NCBI GenBank assembly: GCA_934307065.1
Contig: CAKRCD010000009.1
Location: 1-64,000 of the forward strand
DNA from: an uncultured Bariatricus sp.
Lineage (GTDB): Bacteria > Bacillota > Clostridia > Lachnospirales > Lachnospiraceae
DNA: 64,000 nt
Reading direction: 5' to 3'
A program made the translations under genes and the position numbers. Below the pieces are notes generated by a model. That model was not told the origin of the DNA. It saw only the letters and a list, made by a program, of their open reading frames with translations, and searched no databases. The stretch's first letter is position 1. The number at the start of each line of letters is the position of its first letter. Shown one piece after another: positions 7,121 to 12,790 of this stretch.

Positions 7121-8184
7121 TTTGTGACCGGGGAAAGACGAGGACTGTTAAAGCACCGCCTGTGCTTAATTCAGCAGTTAGTGTTGCTATCAAGGAGCCT
7201 GAATGGTTGATACCTGGATATGTTCCAAGGTATGGCATAACAACGCTTGGCGGGGAAGGGGGAACCGGAAAAACATCTATTATCTGCAATATCGCAGCAT
7301 CAATTACAACAGGAAGATATCCTTTTTTGCTTGATGGAATGCAAATTCCTTTTTCAGGAGAACCGGAGAAAGTATTGTTTTTTTCTGCTGAGGATTCATG
7401 GGAGTATGTACTGGGGCAACGATTAGTAAATAATGGGGCGGATATGAACCTGATTAAATACCTCCCACCGTCAAATCCCAGTTTTGTTGATTTGAATTTA
7501 AATAGTGAGCTGTTAGAGGGATATATAGCAGATGAAAAACCCGGACTTGTTCTTTTGGACCCTATTCAATCCTTTATCCCTGAAAATTTACGAATGGGAG
7601 ACAGAAACGCTATGAGAAAGTGTTTTACCCCGTTATTAGGTTATGGGGAGAAGTACAAGACCACTTTTATAATAGTGGTTCATGTAAACAAGCAAAGCGG
7701 TGTATATGGGCGAAAAAGAATCGCAGACAGTTCTGATATATGGGATGCTTCAAGGTCTGTGCTGATGCTTGGAGAGACGCAGGAAAAAGGGGTAAGGTAT
7801 CTTACACAGGAAAAGTCAAATTATGGAAGGCTGGAACGGACAGCACTTTATACTTTGAATGATAAAGGAATACCGATATTTAAAACTTACACAGATAAAA
7901 AAGACCGTGATTATGTTATGGCAGAGAGTAGAGAAAGAAGCATTGCCCCAGCGTTGGAAGATGCGAAAGAGTTTATTTTGGACACGCTAAGAGGTCAGAA
8001 GCAAATGGAAGTGGCAGAGCTTGACGGTCTGGCCAAGGCTTCCGGTATAAGTGAAAACGCTTTAAAGAATGCGAAAACAGCACTAAAAAAAGAAAACGTT
8101 ATACGGACTTGGTCGGTTGGGAATGGATATGTTGGAAAAAAATATTTAATATCTCTTACAGCCTCTGAGAAACCCAACGAGTAA
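7003..8184 (+). CDS. RepA-like hexameric AAA/RecA-fold ATPase (replication helicase)
   Basis: A 393-aa P-loop ATPase of the RepA/RSF1010-like group (AAA_25) common in phage and satellite replication modules. Walker A is GGEGGTGKT at residues 83-91, Walker B is LVLLDP near residue 185, and FIIVVHVNK is a sensor-like strand. The C-terminal 70 residues form a winged-helix-like region (VAELDGLAKASGISENALKNAKTAL). AAAGGGG precedes the ATG. It probably unwinds the island's origin; the tandem repeats that begin inside its stop codon region are the likely origin. Confidence 0.82.
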   Translation: MEEQRETARSGTTENGLTEEERQRAIDIIAEAENRKHSVVCDRGKTRTVKAPPVLNSAVSVAIKEPEWLIPGYVPRYGITTLGGEGGTGKTSIICNIAASITTGRYPFLLDGMQIPFSGEPEKVLFFSAEDSWEYVLGQRLVNNGADMNLIKYLPPSNPSFVDLNLNSELLEGYIADEKPGLVLLDPIQSFIPENLRMGDRNAMRKCFTPLLGYGEKYKTTFIIVVHVNKQSGVYGRKRIADSSDIWDASRSVLMLGETQEKGVRYLTQEKSNYGRLERTALYTLNDKGIPIFKTYTDKKDRDYVMAESRERSIAPALEDAKEFILDTLRGQKQMEVAELDGLAKASGISENALKNAKTALKKENVIRTWSVGNGYVGKKYLISLTASEKPNE

Positions 8185-8280
8185 AGAATAAAGCCTTATT
8201 TTATAAGGATTATCTTTACTAGAGGGGTGGCAACGAGTAAAGAATAAAGAATCTTTACTAGAGGGGTGGCAACGAGTAAA
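8175..8280 (+). repeat. Tandem direct repeats downstream of the ATPase gene (iteron-like)
   Basis: CAACGAGTAAAGAATAAAG occurs at 8175-8193 and 8231-8249, and a 30-bp identical block occurs at 8212-8241 and 8251-8280, spaced 39 bp. AACGAGTAAA is present three times. GTAAAGA/TCTTTAC arms also allow hairpins. The first copy includes the stop codon of the ATPase. Placement immediately after rep fits an origin of replication; attenuation of downstream genes is an alternative. Confidence 0.65.
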
Positions 8281-8371
8281 ACAAACCCAGTATTTACAAG
8301 GGTTTCCACTTTACTGGATGGGGTTATATGCGTATGTAGGAGAATCAACGAGCAAGAAAGGAGAAAGAGAT

Positions 8372-8563
8372 ATGATTAATTTTGAAGAATACACCAAAAA
8401 TACTTACAGCCATGTACCGGAAAGGTATCAAGAGAATGTAAGCGTTTTAGTACAGATTTATGACAAGAATAAAGGGGATATCGTAAGTTGTATGATTGAT
8501 GCCTGGAAGCTGGGGTTTGAGAGAGCTTACAGAGCTGCAAAAGCCGGAAAATTGAACTTTTAG
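8372..8563 (+). CDS. Hypothetical protein (63 aa)
   Basis: Start at ATG 8372 after AAAGGAG at 8357-8363; an in-frame ATG at 8318 lacks a site. The product is soluble, with an acidic N-terminus and a basic end (FERAYRAAKAGKLNF). No family was recognised. It belongs to the run of small rightward genes after the repeat region. Confidence 0.6.
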   Translation: MINFEEYTKNTYSHVPERYQENVSVLVQIYDKNKGDIVSCMIDAWKLGFERAYRAAKAGKLNF

Positions 8564-8576
8564 GAGAGGAGAAAAT

Positions 8577-8792
8577 ATGAAACTATATTTACAAGACCGA
8601 GAGGCAATTTTAGAACTGCCATCTGACATCTGGGTAACAGGAGTCGCAGGAAAGGGTCTTATTGTATCCAGTAACCGGGTAAGGCCTTATATTGCGGAGT
8701 ATGACACCGTAGAACGGGCGAAGGATATTTTAAACAATATTTATCAATATTACAGAGACGGAAAAGAAAGTTATATTTTACCATTGGAATAA
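8577..8792 (+). CDS. Hypothetical protein (71 aa)
   Basis: Good ribosome binding site (AGGAGAGGAG) and 13 nt spacing from the preceding gene support expression. The sequence is short and beta-rich at first (LYLQDREAILELPSDIWVTGV), then helical. No domain recognised. It ends before a hairpin at 8805-8838, which may mark the end of this small transcription unit. Confidence 0.6.
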   Translation: MKLYLQDREAILELPSDIWVTGVAGKGLIVSSNRVRPYIAEYDTVERAKDILNNIYQYYRDGKESYILPLE

Positions 8793-8804
8793 CAAATAAA
8801 AATA

Positions 8805-8890
8805 GGTCTTATCGGAAACCGGAATCCCGAATAAGACCATATACATAGCCATTATGCTACAAGAAGAAATTCAATTACATTGTAGCATAA
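8805..8890 (+). repeat. Two adjacent stem-loops in an intergenic gap
   Basis: Stem 1: GGTCTTAT 8805-8812 with ATAAGACC 8831-8838, extended by CGG/CCG. Stem 2: TTATGCTACA 8852-8861 with TGTAGCATAA 8881-8890, 10 bp perfect, 19-nt loop. Neither is followed by a T tract, so simple termination is unlikely. Confidence 0.6.
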
Positions 8891-8910
8891 ACTGGCGGAA
8901 AGGTCAAATT

Positions 8911-9150
8911 ATGAATATCAGAGAAGAGATGATTAATTACATGTATGAATTAAATTGTAACGAGAATTTATACCCGGAGCTTGATGAGGCATCCGATAAA
9001 ATGATAAGTATGTGTGAAGCTTATTTTCCAAAAGAGAAAGAAGATGATTACCTGGATGCATTGTTTACCGTAGAACGCAAGGCTTTTATAGTCGGGGTGA
9101 ATATGGTTTTAGATTTCATAGCAGGAAGAGAGGTGCCAGCAAATGAGTAA
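8911..9150 (+). CDS. Hypothetical protein (79 aa), acidic
   Basis: Start chosen at ATG 8911 after GGAAAGG; the frame extends upstream to 8854 but only through the hairpin region. The product is acidic and helical (MNIREEMINYMYELN ... LDEASDKMISMCEAYFPKE), with a C-terminal VERKAFIVGVNMVLDFI segment. It resembles small phage or ICE proteins of unknown function. Its stop overlaps the next ATG (ATGAGTAA). Confidence 0.6.
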   Translation: MNIREEMINYMYELNCNENLYPELDEASDKMISMCEAYFPKEKEDDYLDALFTVERKAFIVGVNMVLDFIAGREVPANE

Positions 9151-9304
9151 TGAAGAATATCGCAAATATATCAGAGAAATGATAGACCAGTTGGAAAACG
9201 AGGATGATTTAAAGAAAATAAGAACTGGTTTATCGAGTGAGAAGATTGCGCGTCCGAAATTCGGACGCGCAAGAGAAGAACTTATCACAGAAAGAGGTAT
9301 CTAA
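9143..9304 (+). CDS. Hypothetical protein (53 aa), overlapping both neighbours
   Basis: A 53-aa frame starting inside the end of the preceding gene (ATGAGTAA coupling). It is charged and helical (YRKYIREMIDQLENEDDLKK). A perfect 11-bp inverted repeat at 9248-9270 lies within it and encodes ARPKFGRA. It overlaps the next ORF by 68 nt. Whether this frame or the next is used, or a frameshift joins them, cannot be decided. Confidence 0.5.
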   Translation: MSNEEYRKYIREMIDQLENEDDLKKIRTGLSSEKIARPKFGRAREELITERGI

Positions 9305-9440
9305 ACAACTAATCATTGAAATGGTGAAGAGAATTGATGATTCAGACGAAAAATTTCTTCGCCAAATATACACCATTCTGAAAAGGCATTTAGAAAGAAT
9401 GTACCGAAGCCGTGAGGAAGCCGAGAGAATGAATGCTTAA
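9237..9440 (+). CDS. Hypothetical small phage/ICE protein (67 aa)
   Basis: From GTG 9237 the frame gives 67 residues. The conserved-looking part is the C-terminal DEKFLRQIYTILKRHLER, a motif seen in many short mobile-element proteins of Firmicutes. No ribosome binding site fits the GTG well. Start may instead be ATG 9320, or a frameshift near 9250-9300 may fuse it to the preceding 53-aa frame. Confidence 0.45.
   Translation: MRRLRVRNSDAQEKNLSQKEVSKQLIIEMVKRIDDSDEKFLRQIYTILKRHLERMYRSREEAERMNA
9248..9270. repeat. Near-perfect GC-rich palindrome inside overlapping small ORFs
   Basis: GCGCGTCCGAA (9248-9258) and TTCGGACGCGC (9260-9270) are perfect inverted repeats with a single-base centre. It is the most GC-rich spot in its surroundings. 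It could be a protein binding site, a resolution or nicking site, or an mRNA hairpin. Confidence 0.75.
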
Positions 9441-9862
9441 TTGATAACCAAAGATAGTTAAAACGTTGCGCTTACAAAACAACACGAATGTTAGGGAATG
9501 TTAGAGTAAATACTCAGAAATACTCAGATAATTCAGCAAATGGTATTTATTGGAAATAGGCTGAAAATGGCGGCTTTCTAAGGCTTTAAAGCTTGAAAAT
9601 AAGGGAAAAAAGTGTGCACACTTTTTTGATTTTGTGTGCACACAAATGTCGCAAAACGTTGCGAAAAATATGGAGCGTTTATTGGAACGTTACAAACGAA
9701 AGTTACTAAATAAGCGAACTTTACAAAACGACGAATAACAAAAACGTTGCCCTTCCTGGAATGGTGCGCCAACACCGGAACGGGACGGTAAAAAGTGTGC
9801 AAAAATACTTACAAATACTTACATAAAACTTAAATACTTCTTGAAGAAAGGGGTGACAAGAT
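9441..9862. other. Non-coding region rich in short repeats and palindromes (origin-like)
   Basis: No convincing gene in these 420 bases. AAAACGTTGC occurs at 9460, 9653 and 9741; the second copy is inside the palindrome CGCAAAACGTTGCG. A perfect 22-bp palindrome (9606-9627) and a 16-bp palindrome (9631-9646) share the core GTGTGCACAC, their centres 22 bp apart, with a half copy at 9795. Direct repeats AAATACTTAC (9804, 9814) and TTACAAAAC (9472, 9721) add to the pattern. It resembles a replication origin or multi-site operator. Confidence 0.5.
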
Positions 9863-10066
9863 TTGGTAAAAGTGAAAATATCGTATGAACGGGAAGAAGA
9901 GCTTTTCAGGGTGCTCCGCCTGTTGGAACCAGTAATTGTGAAGTGGAAGAGGTCAAAGAATCAGGACGGACGATTTAAAAAGGCATATGCGGAACTTTGC
10001 GGGCCATGGAAACTCCATGCAAATCCAAACGAAGTACGGGGGAAGTACGGGGAAGTGAGAGAATAA
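9863..10066 (+). CDS. Conserved small mobile-element protein (67 aa)
   Basis: Start is TTG 9863, set by AAAGGGGTGA at 9848-9857. The sequence (YEREEELFRVLRLLEPVI then KNQDGRFKKAYAEL) resembles a family of short basic proteins found in Clostridia phages and ICEs without known function. No further domain is visible. Confidence 0.65.
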   Translation: MVKVKISYEREEELFRVLRLLEPVIVKWKRSKNQDGRFKKAYAELCGPWKLHANPNEVRGKYGEVRE

Positions 10067-10069
10067 AGC

Positions 10070-10099
10070 TTGATGGGAGCCTGTCTGGTGTGGTATAAT
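10070..10099 (+). promoter_or_regulatory. Extended -10 promoter of a structured RNA
   Basis: TTGATG at 10070-10075, an 18-nt spacer, then TGGTATAAT with TATAAT at 10094-10099 (extended -10 TGnTATAAT). Transcription would start about 10106 and enter a region with two strong hairpins and no ORF. Confidence 0.6.
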
Positions 10100-10105
10100 T
10101 ATTTC

Positions 10106-10241
10106 AGACAAGCAAAGAGTACCGCGTGTTTATGGTGGCGATTTTTAACCTTTCTATCGCTGCCATAGATGTGTAAGCCTAGCGGCATGGGAATATTAGC
10201 AAATGAACGTGATTTGCGTAATATTCTTGTGCTGCTTTTTG
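10106..10241 (+). ncRNA. Predicted structured non-coding RNA of the island
   Basis: About 136 nt bounded by an extended -10 promoter and a terminator. Hairpin 1 pairs 10131-10142 with 10156-10167 over 12 bp with two G-U pairs. Hairpin 2 pairs 10181-10204 with 10212-10236 through a long stem and ends in TTTTT. There is no sizeable ORF. It precedes the scaffold-capsid genes. No known RNA family was recognised; an attenuated leader for the capsid operon is the main alternative. Confidence 0.6.
10181..10241 (+). terminator. Long-stem intrinsic terminator of the structured RNA
   Basis: A stem of more than 20 paired positions, including G-U pairs and one bulge, with a 7-nt loop, followed by TTTTT at 10236-10240. 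Confidence 0.7.
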
Positions 10242-10285
10242 TTTGTCTTAAATTAGTCCACTGGACGTAAAACAGGAGAAAAAAT

Positions 10286-10435
10286 ATGAAGATTAAGGTT
10301 ATTGTGAACAGTAGGGGTTATATAGAAGAAGTGGTTAATAATTTTTGCAAAACAGTGGATGTGGTGGAAATACAGACACATTTAGCATCAGATAATCAGG
10401 TAATAGCTGTTATTGTTTACAAGGAGGCTGCTTAA
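10286..10435 (+). CDS. Small Cse60-like protein (49 aa)
   Basis: The frame has a ribosome binding site (AGGAG) and gives MKIKVIVNSRGYIEEVVNNF at the start and VIAVIVYKEAA at the end. The beta-alpha-beta pattern, length and VIVYK ending resemble the Cse60 family of short sporulation/phage proteins. The resemblance is weak and from memory. Its last codons contain the AAGGAGG of the scaffold gene, which starts 4 nt later. Confidence 0.55.
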   Translation: MKIKVIVNSRGYIEEVVNNFCKTVDVVEIQTHLASDNQVIAVIVYKEAA

Positions 10436-10438
10436 CAG

Positions 10439-10807
10439 ATGGAAGATAAAACATTTACTCAAGAAGAGGTAAACGCAATTATTCAGGATAGATTGGGAAA
10501 AGAAAAAGCCAAACACGAAAAGCAGATGTTGGATTTACAAAAAGATGTAAGCCGGAGGGAAAAACGTTTGCAGGCTTTGGAAACTTTAAATGAAAAGGGA
10601 TTGCCTAATGAATTGGTTGACCTGGTACGATTGGATGACGATGAGGCATTTAATACATCTATCGAATTATTGGAAAAGACATATAAAAATAACAATATTG
10701 CTGGCGAACAAAATAATGTAAGGGGCTTATATTCGAGTTATACTCCGGCCGGAGGTGGGGCACCTAATATTGACCCTGTACGCGCAGCAATGGGATTGAA
10801 AGGATAG
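10439..10807 (+). CDS. Phage scaffolding protein (DUF4355-like)
   Basis: A 122-aa protein with the classic scaffold layout: KTFTQEEVNAIIQDRLGKEKAKHE at the start, a coiled coil through residues 15-55, a middle helical part and a Gly/Pro-rich C-terminus (TPAGGGAPNIDP) that would contact the capsid. This matches the DUF4355/Gp20 scaffold group found immediately before major capsid genes. AAGGAGG precedes the ATG. It would guide procapsid assembly of the following gene's product. No prohead protease is present. Confidence 0.82.
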   Translation: MEDKTFTQEEVNAIIQDRLGKEKAKHEKQMLDLQKDVSRREKRLQALETLNEKGLPNELVDLVRLDDDEAFNTSIELLEKTYKNNNIAGEQNNVRGLYSSYTPAGGGAPNIDPVRAAMGLKG

Positions 10808-10815
10808 GAATAAAA

Positions 10816-11661
10816 ATGGCAATAAATCTAGTTACAAAGTTTAAGCCTTATGTGGATGAGGTTTTCACAACAGAAAGTAAGAAATCGCTTTTGACAAATC
10901 AGGATTTCGATTGGACGGGAGCACATACTGTTAAGGTGTATAAAGTCAGTACATCAAAAATGAATGACTACAACAGGAATCCAGTGTCAGGTTTTACAGG
11001 TTCCAGATATGGAGATATTGATGACTTAGACGCAACAACGGAAGAATTTACACTTTCAAAAGACCGTTCATTTACCTTTGCGGTTGACAAAATGGATAAG
11101 GATGAGACCGCTCAGCAGGTTGCGGCAGCTTCTGCATTAGCTAGACAGCAGAGACAGGTTGTTATTCCTGAAATTGATTCCTATGTATACCAAAAGATGT
11201 GTAACGGGGCAGGAACTAAACCTGCAGCTTTAGCATTGACGGCTGATAATATTTATCTGGAAATTATTAAAGGTAATACAGCATTAGATAATGATGAAGT
11301 GCCTGAATCCGGACGCGTATTGGTAATTACACCAGATATCTATTTGATTATGAAACAGTGTAAGGATATCGTGATGGAGACAAATGTAGGTAATGATATG
11401 CGTGTAAAAGGTGTTATTGCGAATTTGGATGGCTTAACGGTTGTGAAAGTACCGGCCGCAAGACTTCCAAAGAATTTCGGCTTTATGATTGCTCATCCGT
11501 GCGCAACCGTAGCACCAACAAAGCTAGAAGATTATAAAATTCATGTAGACCCACCCGGAATTAGTGGTGATTTGGTAGAGGGTAGAATCTGTTATGATGC
11601 TTTTGTATTAGGAAATAAGGCAAAAGCAATCTATTATCAGGCAGTGCCAGAAGCAAAATAG
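10816..11661 (+). CDS. Phage major capsid protein (HK97-fold type)
   Basis: A 281-aa protein resembling Firmicute phage major capsid proteins: N-terminal KFKPYVDEVFTTES, a beta-rich E-loop-like region around residues 50-85 (SRYGDIDDLDATTEEFTLSKDRSFTFAVD), a long helix (QQVAAASALARQQRQVVIPEIDSYVY) as in the P-domain spine, and a C-terminal A-domain-like part (RVLVITPDIY). It lies 9 nt after the scaffold gene and ends at a strong terminator. It is the only structural gene besides the scaffold, so particles would need other phage parts. Confidence 0.85.
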   Translation: MAINLVTKFKPYVDEVFTTESKKSLLTNQDFDWTGAHTVKVYKVSTSKMNDYNRNPVSGFTGSRYGDIDDLDATTEEFTLSKDRSFTFAVDKMDKDETAQQVAAASALARQQRQVVIPEIDSYVYQKMCNGAGTKPAALALTADNIYLEIIKGNTALDNDEVPESGRVLVITPDIYLIMKQCKDIVMETNVGNDMRVKGVIANLDGLTVVKVPAARLPKNFGFMIAHPCATVAPTKLEDYKIHVDPPGISGDLVEGRICYDAFVLGNKAKAIYYQAVPEAK

Positions 11662-11682
11662 ACATACTCAATAATTTGAATT

Positions 11683-11722
11683 ACACCCCAGACGTTTTTC
11701 TCCTTGCGTCTGGGGTGTTTTA
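11683..11722 (+). terminator. Intrinsic terminator after the capsid gene
   Basis: ACACCCCAGACG 11683-11694 pairs perfectly with CGTCTGGGGTGT 11707-11718, followed by TTTTA. It separates the capsid unit from the sigma-like gene. Confidence 0.9.
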
Positions 11723-11736
11723 GAAAGTAGGAAACC

Positions 11737-12606
11737 ATGACAAATGAACAGCTTGCAATCAGAATACGTGCCGGAATAGATGAGGCTGATAATATGCTTC
11801 AGCTATGGCAGCAGAACAAGGGATTTATCTATAAAACAGCTAAGAAATACAGCCAGTACGTGGAAATGGATGATTTGTTGCAGGAGGGCTATTTAGGGTT
11901 ATGCGAAGCAGTGAGGCATTATGAACCGGAGCAGGGTACATTGTTCATGACTTATGCAGCATTCTGGATAAAACAGCAAATCTATCGTTATGTAGAGAAC
12001 TGCTGCAGCGTGGTGCGTATTTCATCCGGTACAAGGGGCGAGGTCCTTCACTATAAGAAAATCTACGCGGAATATAGAAAGTGGTACGGGAAAGACCCGT
12101 CAGATAAGGAAATGAAAGCCTTTTTAGGTGTAAGCATAGAAAGACTGGAAGATATAAAGAAAGCGCTTAGAATGAGCAAAATTGAAAGCCTCAGCAAGCC
12201 GATAGGTGGAGAGGAAGAAGATTTGCTATTAAGTGATATGGCTGCATCAGATGAGGACATAGAAGAGGATGTTATCAGCCGACTGGACAAAGAGCAGGTC
12301 TATAAGGATTTATGGGAAGTGGTAGATGGACTTCCCGAAAAATCAAGAGAGGTTATAAAACTGCGATACCAGGAGCGCATGACGTTTAAGGAAGTAGCGG
12401 AAAGTATGGGAGAGAATAAGTATCAGGTTTGTAATCATGAGGATAGGGGGTTAAGACTGCTTAGGCATCCAAACAGAAGCAGAGTATTTCAGGCATATTA
12501 TGAGGAGTATTTAAGTCCGGCACCAATACATCATGTAAGTGTTGGGAAATTCAATAGAACATGGACAAGCTCCGTAGAAGCTGAGGTTTTGAGGCAGTAT
12601 AATTGA
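11737..12606 (+). CDS. Sigma-70 family RNA polymerase sigma factor of the island
   Basis: A 289-aa sigma-70 family protein. Region 2 is clear (MDDLLQEGYLGLCEAVRHYE ... FMTYAAFWIKQQIYRYV, residues 48-88), region 3 spans about 110-150, and region 4 has an HTH (LPEKSREVIKLRYQERMTFKEVAESMG, about 200-226). Region 1.1 is absent. It follows a terminator and closes the island; its stop overlaps the attR repeat. It could drive late genes of the island or of a helper phage, or act as an ICE-type regulator. Target promoters are unknown. Confidence 0.85.
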   Translation: MTNEQLAIRIRAGIDEADNMLQLWQQNKGFIYKTAKKYSQYVEMDDLLQEGYLGLCEAVRHYEPEQGTLFMTYAAFWIKQQIYRYVENCCSVVRISSGTRGEVLHYKKIYAEYRKWYGKDPSDKEMKAFLGVSIERLEDIKKALRMSKIESLSKPIGGEEEDLLLSDMAASDEDIEEDVISRLDKEQVYKDLWEVVDGLPEKSREVIKLRYQERMTFKEVAESMGENKYQVCNHEDRGLRLLRHPNRSRVFQAYYEEYLSPAPIHHVSVGKFNRTWTSSVEAEVLRQYN

Positions 12607-12625
12607 TACTGATTTGATACTAAAA
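12605..12625 (+). repeat. Candidate attR
   Basis: GATACTGATTTGATACTAAAA, one mismatch from the left repeat at 4236-4256. It begins at the stop codon of the sigma-like gene and is followed by ordinary AT-rich DNA leading to ftsH. Confidence 0.6.
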
Positions 12626-12732
12626 ATACTTATAAATGTTACAATAGATATATTTTAATTATTAAAACTCCATAAAAAAGATAAAATAATCATAATATCT
12701 GAGTGAATTTTGGGTCTGTCCTAATCTTTTTG

Positions 12733-12761
12733 TTGATTTATAAATAGAGGAAACTTATAAT
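12733..12761 (+). promoter_or_regulatory. Predicted ftsH promoter
   Basis: TTGATT at 12733-12738, 17-nt spacer, TATAAT at 12756-12761, 30 bp before the ftsH start. It lies outside the island, so ftsH keeps its own promoter. Confidence 0.6.
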
Positions 12762-12790
12762 AGAGAGGTACTACATTGAGGAGGAAATAC

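Larger units (their letters stand above)
4236..12625. mobile_element. Integrated phage-satellite-like island with its own capsid and scaffold genes
   Basis: An 8.4-kb island bounded by imperfect 21-bp direct repeats (20 of 21 identical). Leftward genes: tyrosine integrase, tiny toxin, XRE repressor. Rightward genes: Cro-like HTH, excisionase, RepA-like ATPase, small ORFs, scaffold, major capsid, sigma-like factor. Repeat arrays and palindromes follow rep. No terminase, portal, head-tail, tail, holin or endolysin gene is present, so it is not a complete prophage. Flanks are ordinary chromosomal genes (DUF1846 and ftsH). The order resembles phage-inducible chromosomal islands. Satellite status is inference; integrated mobile status is well supported. 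Confidence 0.82.

Noticed and set aside
8318..8371. N-terminal extension of the 63-aa gene
   Set aside because: The ATG at 8318 has no ribosome binding site, while AAAGGAG precedes the ATG at 8372.
9578..9802. 74-codon frame on the minus strand in the repeat-rich region
   Set aside because: It runs through the palindromes, lacks a ribosome binding site and has an odd Phe/Val/His-rich composition; treated as chance.
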